Positions 33,632-43,497 are shown, counted from the first letter of the stretch. The stretch is 44,682 nucleotides of DNA from Subtercola sp. Z020 (GCF_002931235.1 NZ_PSTT01000045.1:1-44682); one strand, 5' to 3'. Notes: a model not told the origin generated them from the letters alone. Numbers and translations: made by a program.

Positions 33632-34945
33632 TTACGAGGGCCAGGCGACCGTCTTCACCGCGGTGCCGAAGTCGTCCACCGTTCGGATGCCGCTGTTCGC
33701 GACCACCGTGTCGTAGCTCGCAGAGGAATCGTTCGGCAATGCCACACGCTCCACCCGCGTATCGATGGCGTCGGGACCGACGACCACCGCCTTCTGGGAG
33801 GGATAGAGGTTCTGCCCCATGAACATCGTGCCTCGGCCGATGAGCGAGTTGCGCGCGGTTTTCGTTCCGCCCAGCTGCGTGACCCCTACGCCGATGCCGT
33901 GCGCACCCTTGTCTCCCGAGGTGATGATGTTGTAGCCGTTGACAGTCGCCCCGACACCGCCGCCCAGCTCGAGCTGGTAACCACCCAGTGCTGAGTTGCC
34001 TTCGAGCCGGAGGCCGTTGATGTTCAGCTCGGAGACGCTCGATGCCGTATTGCTGGTCGGGATGGCCAGGAATCCCCGGCCGGCCTTGTTGCCTTGCCCA
34101 CAACCAATGATGCGAACGTTGTCGAAGCGAGCGTTCGTCGGAGCGATGCGCACCCCGCCCGAGACGCAGTTGATGATCTCGGTGTCCCGCATCACCACGT
34201 CGATCGCGTTGATCCCATCGCAGTCGAACCCCCACGTCGCTGCGTTGATGATGCGCAGTCCGTCGATCACGTTCGCATAGTAGTACTCGTCGTTCGCGAC
34301 GGTGAAGACGGCCCTTGCGGCGAGGAAGCCTGCCTTCCCTGCCCCCGAGATCTCGAGATCGATGAAGCGGCTGTGCATCAGAGAACGGGTGTAGAGCCCG
34401 TGGCGACCCGACGGCGTGCCGAAGATGCTGAAGTTCTTAAGCGTGACTCTGGCCTTGTTGTTCGCGCCAGGGCCGGTGTTGGTGCTGGTCTTGCCTTTCA
34501 CGACGAAGACATCGCCGGTGGCACCGGAGATCTGCCGGATTCGGGTGACCCCCCGGCCATATCCCTCGAGGACCACCTCGGGAAAGCCGTAGGGCACACC
34601 CGACCCGACCTGCTTTGCGATGGCGGCGTTGTCGTAGTCCAACCCGATGCTCCGCACCCGGATGTCGCCGGGCGGAAGGTAGCCGTGCCCGCCTGTCTTC
34701 ATCAGCGCCAGGAAGAAGGCATTCATTGCCACCGTGTGGTCTGCATCACCCGCTTTGAAGCCGAACTGCTCTGGGTAGTAGACGCGAGAGAGATCACCGA
34801 CCACCGTCGCGGCCTCCGCACTCGACGCGGGCAGTGCCACGGCGGCCACCCCGGCGGTGGCCGCGGCGGCTTTGAGGATGCCCCGGCGACTGAATGCCCG
34901 CCGAGTGGTCAGAGCGTCGTTCTCAGGGTTCGATTCAGGAGTCAT
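33632..34945 (-). CDS. Tat-exported right-handed beta-helix protein
   Basis: A 437-residue protein. The N-terminus has a Tat signal: RRAFSRRGILKAAAA (about 15-29; twin Arg followed by G-I-L-K), a hydrophobic Ala-rich stretch and a likely cut after SSAEAA (about 46). The mature part begins FGFKAGDADHTVAMNAFFLALM and GYLPPGDIRV, the opening of Pectate_lyase_3-type beta-helix proteins, then has repeated strand/turn units rich in Asn, Gly, Ile and Val (NFSIFG, DLEISGAG, IDGLRIINAA, VVMRDTEIINC). Fold is likely; substrate (pectin, polysaccharide or none) is not. Its GC is lower than the neighbours. It sits alone, just before a tRNA gene. Confidence 0.75.
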   Translation of the reverse strand: MTPESNPENDALTTRRAFSRRGILKAAAATAGVAAVALPASSAEAATVVGDLSRVYYPEQFGFKAGDADHTVAMNAFFLALMKTGGHGYLPPGDIRVRSIGLDYDNAAIAKQVGSGVPYGFPEVVLEGYGRGVTRIRQISGATGDVFVVKGKTSTNTGPGANNKARVTLKNFSIFGTPSGRHGLYTRSLMHSRFIDLEISGAGKAGFLAARAVFTVANDEYYYANVIDGLRIINAATWGFDCDGINAIDVVMRDTEIINCVSGGVRIAPTNARFDNVRIIGCGQGNKAGRGFLAIPTSNTASSVSELNINGLRLEGNSALGGYQLELGGGVGATVNGYNIITSGDKGAHGIGVGVTQLGGTKTARNSLIGRGTMFMGQNLYPSQKAVVVGPDAIDTRVERVALPNDSSASYDTVVANSGIRTVDDFGTAVKTVAWPS

Positions 34946-35001
34946 GGGCGTATCTCTCTTCGAGTGTTGAAGCACCTACAAGGGGAGATGGACGAGCAAG
35001 G

Positions 35002-35074
35002 TGGGCCCTACCGGGATCGAACCGATGACATCCACGGTGTAAACGTGGCGCTCTACCAGCTGAGCTAAAGGCCC
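35002..35074 (-). tRNA. tRNA-Val (anticodon UAC)
   Basis: 73-nt cloverleaf on the minus strand. Acceptor stem GGGCCTT pairs with AGGGCCC (one G-U), the D arm is GCTC AGCTGGTA GAGC, the anticodon arm is CCACG-TTTACAC-CGTGG with anticodon TAC, and the T arm has GGTTCGATCCC. The discriminator base is A and CCA is not encoded. Confidence 0.95.
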
Positions 35075-35087
35075 TGGTGCGAAAAGA

Positions 35088-35561
35088 CTACACGGAGGCC
35101 GGTTCGAGCTCGTCGAGCGCCGCCCGGTAGGCCTCGATCGAACGGGCCTCGCCCGGCGCGGTGATGAAGGAGGCGCGGATGATGCCGCGCGTGTCGATGA
35201 CGAACGTCGCGCGGTTCGAGAAACCCTTGCCGTCGAGGAAGACGCCGTACTCCTTCGCGACCTCGCCGTGCGGCCAGAAGTCGGCGAGCAGGTTGAAGTC
35301 GAAACCCTTCTCCTCGCTCCAGGCGCGGAGGGCCGACTTCGAGTCGACCGAGATGCCGAGCAGCTCGACGCTGTTGTCGCGGAACATGCCGATGTTGTCT
35401 TCGAGCGTGCACAGCTCGCTGGTGCAGACGCCCGAGTAGGCCAGGGGGAAGAAGACGAGAACGACGGGCTTGATGCCCCGGAACTGGCTCAGCCGCACCT
35501 TCTCGCCGAACTGGTTCGACAGTTCGAAGTCGGGGGCGAATGTGTCGTTTTCGAGTGCCAT
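35088..35561 (-). CDS. ahpE: Peroxiredoxin, AhpE type
   Basis: A 157-residue thiol peroxidase of the AhpC/TSA family that reduces peroxides. FFPLAYSGVCTSELCTLEDN (about 37-56) places the peroxidatic cysteine at Cys46, with a second cysteine at 51. LLADFWPHGEVAKEYGVF and NRATFVIDTRGIIRASF match the mycobacterial AhpE subfamily. ATG 35561 has AAGGAT about seven bases upstream; the 15-residue extension upstream is not conserved. It ends 13 bases from the tRNA-Val gene on the same strand. The promoter region is divergent from aceE. Confidence 0.9.
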   Translation of the reverse strand: MALENDTFAPDFELSNQFGEKVRLSQFRGIKPVVLVFFPLAYSGVCTSELCTLEDNIGMFRDNSVELLGISVDSKSALRAWSEEKGFDFNLLADFWPHGEVAKEYGVFLDGKGFSNRATFVIDTRGIIRASFITAPGEARSIEAYRAALDELEPASV

Positions 35562-35695
35562 GACGGCGATCCTTCCGGTGGCGGGTACCTTGCCCGCCAG
35601 ACCCAAGCCTCCAGTCTATTCCTCCAATCCGCCTGCAATCCCCTCGCAACCCCGCCCGAGGGCGTGTCTGCCGGTCGTGATTCACTAGGCTTGTC

Positions 35696-35701
35696 GGTGG
35701 T
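35696..35701 (+). promoter_or_regulatory. -10 box for aceE
   Basis: TAGGCT, with a likely start near 35708 and a leader of about 60 nt. No clear -35. The adjacent 35715-35725 GGATTCCGTGAACC has weak symmetry only. Confidence 0.4.
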
Positions 35702-35768
35702 GTGGATTCCGTGAACCGGAGCCGCTGCCCATGAATGATCTCTACAACCCAGAAGAGAGAGGTTGACG

Positions 35769-38495
35769 TTGACTGTCAACGATCAAGACCCCTATTCGGT
35801 CACGAACATCGATGCCGATCCCGACGAAACCGCCGAATGGTCTGAATCCCTTGATGCCCTGGTCGCTGCGCGTGGCCACGGTCGCGCACGGGAGATCATG
35901 CTCAGCCTGCTGAAGCGGAGCAAGGAGCTCCACCTCGGGGTTCCGATGGTTCCAACCACCGACTACATCAACACGATCGCCCCCGAGAACGAGCCTGAGT
36001 TCCCCGGCAACGAAGACATCGAGCGCCGGTACCGCGCGTGGATCAGGTGGAACGCCGCGATGCTCGTGCACCGCGCCCAGCGCCCCGGCATCGCCGTCGG
36101 TGGCCACATCTCGACCTACGCCTCGAGCGCGAGCCTCTACGAAGTCGGCTTCAACCACTTCTTCCGCGGCCAGGACCACCCCGGCGGCGGCGACCAGATC
36201 TTCGTGCAGGGCCACGCCTCGCCCGGCACCTACGCCCGCGCCTTCCTCGAGGGCCGGCTCGACGAGCACAAGCTCGACGGCTTCCGCCAGGAGAAGTCGC
36301 ACCCGGGCGGAGGCCTCAGCTCCTACCCGCACCCGCGGCTCATGCCCGAGTTCTGGCAGTTCCCCACGGTCTCCATGGGCATCGGCCCGATCAACGCCAT
36401 CTACCAGGCGCAGGCCAACAAGTACCTCACCAACCGCGGCATCAAAGACGCGAGCGACCAGCAGGTCTGGGCGTTCCTCGGCGACGGCGAGATGGATGAG
36501 GTCGAGAGCCGCGGCCAGTTGCAGGTGGCGGCCAACGAGGGCCTCGACAACCTGAACTTCGTCATCAACTGCAACCTGCAGCGCCTCGACGGGCCTGTGC
36601 GCGGCAACGGCAAGATCATCCAGGAGCTCGAGAGCTTCTTCCGCGGTGCCGGCTGGAACGTCATCAAGGTCATCTGGGGCCGCGAGTGGGACTCGCTGCT
36701 GGCGAACGACACCGACGGCGCCCTGCTGAACCTCATGAACCAGACTCCGGATGGCGACTTCCAGACGTACAAGACCGAAGACGGCGCCTACGTTCGCGAG
36801 AACTTCTTCGGGCGCGACCCGCGCGCGCTGAAGCTCGTCGAGAACTACAGCGACGACCAGGTCTGGGGCCTGAAGCGCGGCGGCCACGACTACCGCAAGG
36901 TGTACGCGGCGTTCAAGGCGGCCAGCGAGCACAAGGGCCAGCCGACCGTCATCCTCGCCCACACCATCAAGGGCTATGGCCTCGGCAAGAGCTTCGAGGG
37001 CCGCAACGCGACCCACCAGATGAAGAAGATGACGCTCGACAACCTCAAGCAGTTCCGCGACGAGATGCACATCCCGATCACGAACGCCCGCCTCGAGGAG
37101 AACCCCTACCTTCCCCCGTACTACAACCCGGGTGAGGGCGACGAGGCCATCGAATACATGCACGAACGCCGCCGCGCGCTCGGCGGCTACGTGCCGGAGC
37201 GCCGCACGAAGCACACCGCGATCACGCTGCCCGACGACTCGGCCTACGCGATCATGAAGAAGGGATCCGGAACGCAGGAGATCGCCACCACCATGGCCTT
37301 CGTGCGCCTGCTGAAGGAGATGACCCGTTCGAAGGACTTCGGCAACCGGGTGGTTCCGGTCATCCCCGACGAGGCCCGCACCTTCGGAATGGATGCGTTC
37401 TTCCCGAGCGCGAAGATCTACAACCCGAACGGCCAGCACTACACCAGCGTCGACCGCGACCTGCTGCTCGCCTACAAGGAGAGCCCCCAGGGCCAGATCG
37501 TGCACGTCGGCATCAACGAGGCCGGCGCCCTCGCTGCATTCACCGCGGCGGGAACCTCGTACTCGACGCAGGGCGAGCCGCTCATCCCGGTCTACGTCTT
37601 CTACTCGATGTTCGGGTTCCAGCGCACCGGCGACGCCCTCTGGGCTGCCGGCGACCAGATGACCCGCGGGTTCATCATGGGCGCCACGGCCGGTCGCACC
37701 ACGCTCACCGGCGAGGGCCTGCAGCACGCCGACGGCCACAGCCACCTCCTCGCCTCGACCAACCCGGCGGTCGTCTCGTACGATCCCGCGTACGGTTACG
37801 AGATCGGGCACATCGTGCGCTCCGGCCTCGAGCGGATGTACGGCGGAACCCACACCGACCCGAACGTCATGTACTACCTGACGCTCTACAACGAGCCGAT
37901 GGTCATGCCGGCCGAGCCGGAGAACGTCGACGTCGAGGGCATCGTGAAGGGCATCCACCACCTGAAGTCAGGGTGGGTCGACGGCCCGAAGGCCAACGTG
38001 CTCGCTTCGGGCGTCGGCGTGCCGTGGGCCCTCGAGGCCCAGCAGCTGCTCGCCGACGACTGGGGCGTGTCGGCCGACGTCTGGTCGGTGACCAGCTGGA
38101 CCGAGCTCCGCCGCGACGGTTTGAAGGCCGAGGAGCACAACTTCCTGAACCCGAGCGAGCAGCCGCACGTGCCCTACCTGACCGACAAGCTGTCGGGGGC
38201 CCAGGGCCCGTTCGTCGCCGTGAGCGACTACATGCACGCGGTTCCCGACCAGATCCGGCAGTTCGTGCCCGGCGACTTCGCGACGCTGGGCGCCGACGAC
38301 TTCGGCTTCAGCGACACCCGCCCCGCCGCCCGCCGGTTCTTCAAGATCGACGGCCCGTCGGTCGTCGTGCGTGTTCTCGAACAGCTGGCCGCTCGCAACG
38401 AGGTCGACCCGAACGCCCCGCAGTGGGCGATCGACAAGTACAAGCTGCACGATGTGACCGCCGGCACCTCGGGCTCAGCGGGCGGCGAGAGCTGA
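35769..38495 (+). CDS. aceE: Pyruvate dehydrogenase E1 component, homodimeric
   Basis: Thiamine-diphosphate enzyme that decarboxylates pyruvate and passes the acetyl group to lipoyl-E2. The 908-residue length matches the single-chain type. [23 protein letters not shown] (about 108-130) and the ThDP/Mg motif [17 protein letters not shown] (about 238) with [17 protein letters not shown] are characteristic; [15 protein letters not shown] follows. The start is a TTG at 35769 because GAGAGG is six bases before it; a second TTG at 35763 is in frame. It precedes fasR by 39 bp and shares a likely transcript. E2 and E3 are at 9381 and 7842. Confidence 0.97.
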   Translation: MTVNDQDPYSVTNIDADPDETAEWSESLDALVAARGHGRAREIMLSLLKRSKELHLGVPMVPTTDYINTIAPENEPEFPGNEDIERRYRAWIRWNAAMLVHRAQRPGIAVGGHISTYASSASLYEVGFNHFFRGQDHPGGGDQIFVQGHASPGTYARAFLEGRLDEHKLDGFRQEKSHPGGGLSSYPHPRLMPEFWQFPTVSMGIGPINAIYQAQANKYLTNRGIKDASDQQVWAFLGDGEMDEVESRGQLQVAANEGLDNLNFVINCNLQRLDGPVRGNGKIIQELESFFRGAGWNVIKVIWGREWDSLLANDTDGALLNLMNQTPDGDFQTYKTEDGAYVRENFFGRDPRALKLVENYSDDQVWGLKRGGHDYRKVYAAFKAASEHKGQPTVILAHTIKGYGLGKSFEGRNATHQMKKMTLDNLKQFRDEMHIPITNARLEENPYLPPYYNPGEGDEAIEYMHERRRALGGYVPERRTKHTAITLPDDSAYAIMKKGSGTQEIATTMAFVRLLKEMTRSKDFGNRVVPVIPDEARTFGMDAFFPSAKIYNPNGQHYTSVDRDLLLAYKESPQGQIVHVGINEAGALAAFTAAGTSYSTQGEPLIPVYVFYSMFGFQRTGDALWAAGDQMTRGFIMGATAGRTTLTGEGLQHADGHSHLLASTNPAVVSYDPAYGYEIGHIVRSGLERMYGGTHTDPNVMYYLTLYNEPMVMPAEPENVDVEGIVKGIHHLKSGWVDGPKANVLASGVGVPWALEAQQLLADDWGVSADVWSVTSWTELRRDGLKAEEHNFLNPSEQPHVPYLTDKLSGAQGPFVAVSDYMHAVPDQIRQFVPGDFATLGADDFGFSDTRPAARRFFKIDGPSVVVRVLEQLAARNEVDPNAPQWAIDKYKLHDVTAGTSGSAGGES

Positions 38496-38534
38496 GCCGC
38501 ACCGGAGTGATCGGCATCACGAGGGCGCGGGCTG

Positions 38535-39740
38535 ATGGCCCGCACTAAAGAACAGACGCTCGCCTGGCTCCGAACGGTGTCGGGCGAGCTGTCGACGGCG
38601 ACAATCAAGAAGCTCGACGAGACGCTTCCCTGGTACGGCGACATGCCGCCGGGGAGGCGCTCGGCCGTCGGGCTGGTCGCCCAGGCGGGCATCAAGTCGT
38701 TCATCACCTGGTACGACGACCCGACGACGACAACCTGGATCGCCTCCGACGTGTTCGGTTCGGCCCCGCGGGAACTCCTCCGCTCGGTCAGCCTGCAGCA
38801 GACGCTCCAGCTGATCCGGGTCGTCGTCGAGGTGGTCGAGGAGCGCATCGCGAACGGCGACCAGTCCCTTCGCGAGGCCATCCTGCTCTACTCGCGCGAG
38901 ATCGCCTTCGCGTCGGCCGACGTCTACGCCCGCGCCGCGGAGGCACGCGGCCTCTGGGATGCCCGGCTCGAAGCTCTCGTCGTCGACTCCATCCTCTCCG
39001 GGGAGTACGACGACGAACTGCCGAGCCGCATCGCCGCCCTCGGCTGGCACGGCCACGGCGCCGTCAGCGTGCTCGTCGGCACCACGCCGCGGATGCTCGA
39101 CGTCGACCAGTTGCGCCGCACGGCCCGCCACCTTTCGGCCGACGTGCTGATCGGCGTACAGGGCGGTCGACTCGTGCTCGTCATCGGCCGATCGCAGCCC
39201 GCGGTGGGAGCGGCCGACGAACCGCTTCCGGGCGCCGCTCCCCTGCCCACCCTTTCGTTCATGGACATCGCCAAGGCGCTGGAGCCGGGCTTCGGCCCCG
39301 GCCACCTCGTTCTCGGCCACGAAGTCGCCAGCCTCGTCGATGCATCCCGGAGCGCAAAGGCGGCCCTCGCCGGCTTCGCGGTCGCGAAGTCGTGGCGGAA
39401 CGCCCCGCGCCCGGTCTACGCCGACGATCTGCTGCCCGAGCGCGCTCTCGCGGGCGACCCGCTCGCCCGCTCGACCCTCGTCAACCGCGTCTACAAGCCG
39501 CTGCAGGATCAGAGCCCCGAACTGATGACCACCCTCTGGTGCTACCTCGACAACGGCCGTTCGCTCGAAGGCACCGCCCGCGAGTTGTTCGTGCACCCCA
39601 ATACCGTGCGCTACCGCCTGAAGCGGGTCTCCCAGGTGATCGGCTGGGATGCGACGGGTGCCCGTGAGGCGCTCATTCTGCAGTCCGCCCTCATCCTCGG
39701 CTCGATGAACGAGCCCGACCCCTCCGCCCGCAGGCGCTGA
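38535..39740 (+). CDS. fasR: PucR-family regulator of fatty acid synthesis (FasR-like)
   Basis: A 401-residue transcription factor. The last 60 residues carry the PucR/CdaR HTH_30: LMTTLWCYLDNGRSLEGTARELFVHPNTVRYRLKRVSQVIG. The N-terminal 330 residues are the poorly characterised sensory part. In Streptomyces the orthologue lies directly before fabD and controls the fab operon, so I give the same name by synteny and fold. A hairpin (39749-39787) and repeats lie between it and fabD, where it may bind. ATG 38535, GAGGG about nine bases upstream. It follows aceE with no promoter visible between. Confidence 0.85.
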   Translation: MARTKEQTLAWLRTVSGELSTATIKKLDETLPWYGDMPPGRRSAVGLVAQAGIKSFITWYDDPTTTTWIASDVFGSAPRELLRSVSLQQTLQLIRVVVEVVEERIANGDQSLREAILLYSREIAFASADVYARAAEARGLWDARLEALVVDSILSGEYDDELPSRIAALGWHGHGAVSVLVGTTPRMLDVDQLRRTARHLSADVLIGVQGGRLVLVIGRSQPAVGAADEPLPGAAPLPTLSFMDIAKALEPGFGPGHLVLGHEVASLVDASRSAKAALAGFAVAKSWRNAPRPVYADDLLPERALAGDPLARSTLVNRVYKPLQDQSPELMTTLWCYLDNGRSLEGTARELFVHPNTVRYRLKRVSQVIGWDATGAREALILQSALILGSMNEPDPSARRR

Positions 39741-39748
39741 CTCAGACC

Positions 39749-39787
39749 CCGACACCGATTCTGGCGGGCCCCTTCCGCCTGTGTCGG
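39749..39787 (+). terminator. Hairpin after fasR
   Basis: CCGACAC (39749-39755) pairs with GTGTCGG (39781-39787), and inside it GGCGG pairs with CCGCC. No T-run follows; it could be a terminator or a regulator site. Confidence 0.5.
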
Positions 39788-39803
39788 AGGGTTCTGACAG
39801 GCT

Positions 39804-39854
39804 TTCCTTGAATCTTCGATAGCTTTTCCACACCGCCATCTCGCCAATCCTTGA
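39804..39854 (+). promoter_or_regulatory. fabD upstream region with direct TCCTTGAA repeats
   Basis: TCCTTGAA occurs at 39804-39811 and 39847-39854, 43 bp apart, which is about four helical turns. The second lies 13 bases before the fabD start. The intervening DNA is AT-rich. Candidate FasR operators or promoter elements; no -10 could be settled. Confidence 0.4.
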
Positions 39855-39867
39855 AAGACTGAACAAC

Positions 39868-40785
39868 ATGATCGTGATCGTCTGCCCCGGCCAGGGCTCC
39901 CAGACACCCGGCTTCCTCGCCCCCTGGGTGTCGGAACCCGCGTTCGCCGAGCATCTCGGCGCCCTCTCCGAGCTCGCAGGCCTCGACCTGCTGAAGCACG
40001 GCACCGAGAGCGATGCCGACACCATCCGTGACACCCGTATCGCCCAGCCGCTGATCGTGGCTGCGGGGCTGGTCGCACTCGGCGCCCTGCTCGCAGACGG
40101 CCGCCGGGCGAGGGTCGGCGGGGTCGCCGGCCACTCGGTGGGCGAGATCACCGCCGCGCAGGCGGCGGGCATCCTGAGCGAGAACGACGCGATGACGTTC
40201 GTGCGGGAACGCGGCAGCGCGATGGCAGACGCCGCCGCACTCACCCCGACCGGTATGAGCGCCGTCGTCGGCGGCGACGAAGACGAGCTGATCGCAGCGC
40301 TCGACGGCCTCGACCTGCAGCCCGCGAACTTCAACGGTGGCGGCCAGATCGTCGTCGCCGGCGCACTCGACAGGCTCGCCGAGCTCCCCGCGGTCGCCCC
40401 GCGAGGTGCCCGCGTCATTCCACTGCAGGTCGCCGGAGCGTTCCATACCCGCTACATGCAGCCGGCGGTGGAGCACCTCACCGAGGTTGCCTCGACACTC
40501 ACCCCCGAGCATCCGACGCTCACCATCTGGACGAATCGTGACGGCGGTGTCGTCGACACCGGCGACGCGTTCCTCGACCTGCTCGTGGGCCAGGTCTCCT
40601 CCCCCGTGCGCTGGGACCGCACCATGGCGTCGTTCCTCGACGCCGGCATCACCGGCATCATCGAGGTCGCGCCCGCGGGTGCGCTCGTCGGGCTCGCCAA
40701 GCGCGGGCTGAAGGGCATTCCGTCTGTGGCGATCAAGACCCCTGACGATCTGCCCGCCGCCTACGAGATGCTGGCCGCGTCATGA
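39868..40785 (+). CDS. fabD: Malonyl-CoA:ACP malonyltransferase
   Basis: Loads malonyl groups onto acyl carrier protein for fatty acid synthesis. The 305-residue protein has CPGQGSQTPGF (6-16), GHSVGEITAAQAAG (nucleophile Ser90) and AGAFHTRYMQ (catalytic His, about 194), with the usual Gln of the oxyanion hole in GQGSQ. The stop overlaps the fabH start (ATGA at 40782-40785), so translation is coupled. First gene of the fabD-fabH-acpP-fabF set. Confidence 0.97.
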   Translation: MIVIVCPGQGSQTPGFLAPWVSEPAFAEHLGALSELAGLDLLKHGTESDADTIRDTRIAQPLIVAAGLVALGALLADGRRARVGGVAGHSVGEITAAQAAGILSENDAMTFVRERGSAMADAAALTPTGMSAVVGGDEDELIAALDGLDLQPANFNGGGQIVVAGALDRLAELPAVAPRGARVIPLQVAGAFHTRYMQPAVEHLTEVASTLTPEHPTLTIWTNRDGGVVDTGDAFLDLLVGQVSSPVRWDRTMASFLDAGITGIIEVAPAGALVGLAKRGLKGIPSVAIKTPDDLPAAYEMLAAS

Positions 40786-41807
40786 CCCAGCCCAGACTGC
40801 AGCAGTCCGTCGGCCATGAGTTCACCCGCATCTACGCCCTGGGTGCGGCCCGCGGCGATCTCGTCGTTCCGAACGACGAGCTGATCGAGGCGATCGACAG
40901 CTCGGACGAATGGATCCAGAAGCGCACCGGCATCATCGAACGCCGGCGTGCGCCCAAGGAGGTGACGGCTGTCGACCTCGCCGTCGAGGCCGGCCGTGAA
41001 GCGATCGAGAAGTCGGGCGTTCCCGCCGAGCAGATCGGCGCCGTCATCGTCGCGACCATCAGCAACCCGGTCGTCACCCCATCCGTCTCGACGCTCGTCG
41101 CCGAACGGGTGGGGGCACGCACCGCCGCCGCCTACGACATCGAAGCCGCGTGCGCCGGGTATGCCTACGCGATCGCGCAGGCCGACTCGCTGGTGCGGGC
41201 CGGTGTCGCCGAATACGTTCTCGTGATCGGAGCCGAGAAGCTGTCGGACTTCGTCAGCCCGACCGACCGTTCGATCTCGTTCCTGCTCGGTGACGGTGCC
41301 GGAGCCGCCGTCGTGGGGCCGAGCGACTTCCCCGGCATCTCGAAGTCCATCCTCGGGTCAGACGGCTCCAAGTGGGATGCGGTCGGCATGAACGGCACCT
41401 ACACGGGGTTCCGCGCCGGCGAGAACGAGTGGCCGACCATGCGCCAGGAGGGTCAGACCGTCTTCCGCTGGGCCGTCTGGGAGATGGCCAAGGTGGCGCA
41501 GCAGGCTCTGGATGCCGCGGGCATCACCGTCGACGACCTGACCGCCTTCGTGCCGCACCAGGCCAACATGCGCATCGTCGACGAGTTCGCGAAGGTGCTG
41601 AAGCTGCCCGAGACCGTTCTGATCGGGCGGGACATCGCCACGACCGGCAACACGTCGGCGGCGTCGATTCCGCTGGCGACGCATCGACTGCTCTCCGAGC
41701 ATCCGGAAGCCGCTGGCGGCCTCTGCCTGCAGATCGGCTTCGGCGCCGGGCTTGTTTTCGGCGCGCAGGTCGTCGTACTACCGGGGAACGGCCCCGCTCT
41801 CACCTAA
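40782..41807 (+). CDS. fabH: 3-oxoacyl-ACP synthase III
   Basis: Starts each fatty acid by condensing an acyl-CoA with malonyl-ACP. The 341-residue protein has the Cys-His-Asn triad: EAACAGYAYAI (Cys124), VPHQANMRI (His, near 263) and TGNTSAASIP (Asn, near 293). An N-terminal extension of about 15 residues is present. In iso/anteiso-branched-lipid bacteria FabH selects branched starters; the sequence does not settle that. A TAAACT box covers its stop codon. Confidence 0.97.
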   Translation: MTQPRLQQSVGHEFTRIYALGAARGDLVVPNDELIEAIDSSDEWIQKRTGIIERRRAPKEVTAVDLAVEAGREAIEKSGVPAEQIGAVIVATISNPVVTPSVSTLVAERVGARTAAAYDIEAACAGYAYAIAQADSLVRAGVAEYVLVIGAEKLSDFVSPTDRSISFLLGDGAGAAVVGPSDFPGISKSILGSDGSKWDAVGMNGTYTGFRAGENEWPTMRQEGQTVFRWAVWEMAKVAQQALDAAGITVDDLTAFVPHQANMRIVDEFAKVLKLPETVLIGRDIATTGNTSAASIPLATHRLLSEHPEAAGGLCLQIGFGAGLVFGAQVVVLPGNGPALT

Positions 41808-41810
41808 ACT
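41805..41810 (+). promoter_or_regulatory. Possible internal -10 box for acpP
   Basis: TAAACT overlaps the fabH stop. It could raise acpP expression above the rest of the operon. The 80-nt leader before the acpP start is otherwise without a clear structure. Confidence 0.35.
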
Positions 41811-41890
41811 GAATGTCGCCTCAAACGACACCGCCTCACCAGAGAGACCAACACCAGCCCTCTCGGGGCACCACCCAAGGAGAAAAAACA

Positions 41891-42139
41891 ATGGCATTGT
41901 CCACCGAAGAAGTTCTCGCCGGCCTCGCCGAGCTCATCAACGACGAAACCGGCATCGCGGCTGACACGGTGGAGCTCGACAAGTCGTTCACCGACGACCT
42001 CGACATCGACTCCATCTCGATGATGACCATCGTCGTCAACGCCGAAGAGAAGTTCGACGTCAAGATCCCCGACGAAGAAGTCAAGAACCTGAAGACCGTC
42101 GGCGACGCCGTCACCTTCATCGCCAACGCCCAGGGCTAG
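41891..42139 (+). CDS. acpP: Acyl carrier protein
   Basis: An 82-residue acidic four-helix protein that carries growing acyl chains on phosphopantetheine. The attachment serine is Ser41 in DLDIDSISMMT. ATG 41891 has a strong AAGGAG about eight bases upstream. It sits between fabH and fabF as expected. Confidence 0.97.
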   Translation: MALSTEEVLAGLAELINDETGIAADTVELDKSFTDDLDIDSISMMTIVVNAEEKFDVKIPDEEVKNLKTVGDAVTFIANAQG

Positions 42140-42148
42140 GTTGCGGAT

Positions 42149-42177
42149 GACCGGGGTCGACCTGCTCGCCCCCGGTC
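42149..42177 (+). other. Hairpin between acpP and fabF
   Basis: GACCGGGG (42149-42156) pairs with CCCCGGTC (42170-42177) around 13 bases. No T-run. It may stabilise the acpP mRNA 3' end or partly reduce readthrough to fabF. Confidence 0.5.
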
Positions 42178-42233
42178 TCCGTGCCGCCCCGCACCACCCG
42201 ATCCACCGCCTCTGATCCACAGGAAGTCCTCAC

Positions 42234-43469
42234 ATGAGCAAACGAATCGTCGTCACCGGCATCGGTGCGACCTCTCCCCTCGGCGGAACGGCCGAGGAGA
42301 GCTGGCAGGCCCTTCTGGGTGGCGCATCCGGCAACCGAACGCTCGAACAGGACTGGGTTGAGAAGTGGCAGGTGCCCATCACGATGGCCGCCCAGATCAA
42401 AGTGCCGTCGGTCGACGTTCTCTCACGCCAGGAGACGAAGCGCCTCGACCCCAACAGCCAGTTCGCCCTGACCGCGGCTCGCGAGGCCTGGGCCGACGCG
42501 GGTGCCCCCGGGGTCGAGCCCGAGCGTCTCGGTGTCGACTGGGCAACCGGGATCGGCGGCCTCTGGACCCTCCTCGACGCGTGGGACACGCTGCGAGAGC
42601 GCGGCCCGCGCCGCGTTCTGCCGATGACCGTGCCGATGCTGATGGCCAACGGGGCCGCAGCAGCGATCAGCATGGACATCGGGGCGCGCGCCTTCAGCCG
42701 CACTGACGTCTCCGCCTGTGCATCGAGCACCGAGTCGATCGCGAACGCCTACGACCACCTGCAGGCCGGCAACGCCGACGTCATCATTGCGGGCGGCTCC
42801 GAGGCGTGCATCCACCCGCTCCCCATCGCCTCCTTCGCCGCGATGCAGGCCCTCTCGAAGCGGCTCGACGACCCGGCGACCGCCTCGCGGCCGTACGACG
42901 TCTCCCGTGACGGCTTCGTGCTCGGCGAAGGGGCCGCAGCCGTCGTTCTCGAGACCTACGAACACGCTGTCGCCCGGGGAGCGAAGATGTACGCCGAACT
43001 GCTCGGCGGTTCCGTCACCAGCGACGCGTACCACATCACCGCTCCCGACCCCCAGGGGTCTGCTGCAGCCCGCGCGATGAAGGCCGCTGTCGAGAACGCC
43101 GGTTACGCCCTCTCCGATGTCGCCCACATCAACGCCCACGCGACCAGCACACCGGTCGGCGACATCGCCGAGTACAACGCTCTGCGCCGCGTGTTCGGCG
43201 AGGCCGTGGAGGGCATCCCGGTCTCGGCGACCAAGGCGTCGACCGGCCACCTGCTCGGCGGGGCCGGAGCGATCGAGGCGATCTTCGTCATCAAGGCACT
43301 GCAGGAGCGGATTGCACCGCCGACGATCAACCTGTCGGAGCAGGATCCGGAGATCCACCTCGACGTTGTGACGTCGCCGCGGGCACTGCCGGCCGGCGAT
43401 GTGGTCGCGATCAGCAACTCGTTCGGCTTCGGCGGGCACAACGCTGTCGCCGCCTTCAAGACGGTCTGA
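42234..43469 (+). CDS. fabF: 3-oxoacyl-ACP synthase II
   Basis: Elongating beta-ketoacyl synthase. The 411-residue protein has the catalytic triad: VSACASSTES (Cys162), NAHATSTPVGD (His, near 302) and STGHLLGGAGA (His, near 337). ATG 42234 has AGGAAGT eight bases upstream. A strong terminator follows the stop, so the fab operon ends here. FabG, FabZ and enoyl reductase genes are not in the window. Confidence 0.97.
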   Translation: MSKRIVVTGIGATSPLGGTAEESWQALLGGASGNRTLEQDWVEKWQVPITMAAQIKVPSVDVLSRQETKRLDPNSQFALTAAREAWADAGAPGVEPERLGVDWATGIGGLWTLLDAWDTLRERGPRRVLPMTVPMLMANGAAAAISMDIGARAFSRTDVSACASSTESIANAYDHLQAGNADVIIAGGSEACIHPLPIASFAAMQALSKRLDDPATASRPYDVSRDGFVLGEGAAAVVLETYEHAVARGAKMYAELLGGSVTSDAYHITAPDPQGSAAARAMKAAVENAGYALSDVAHINAHATSTPVGDIAEYNALRRVFGEAVEGIPVSATKASTGHLLGGAGAIEAIFVIKALQERIAPPTINLSEQDPEIHLDVVTSPRALPAGDVVAISNSFGFGGHNAVAAFKTV

Positions 43470-43497
43470 TTCAGTTCCGGCTTCGAGCCGGGTAGGG

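Noticed and set aside
34094-35068. 324-codon frame covering the beta-helix 5' end and tRNA
   Set aside because: It runs antisense to the Tat protein and through the tRNA-Val gene; no real protein does that.
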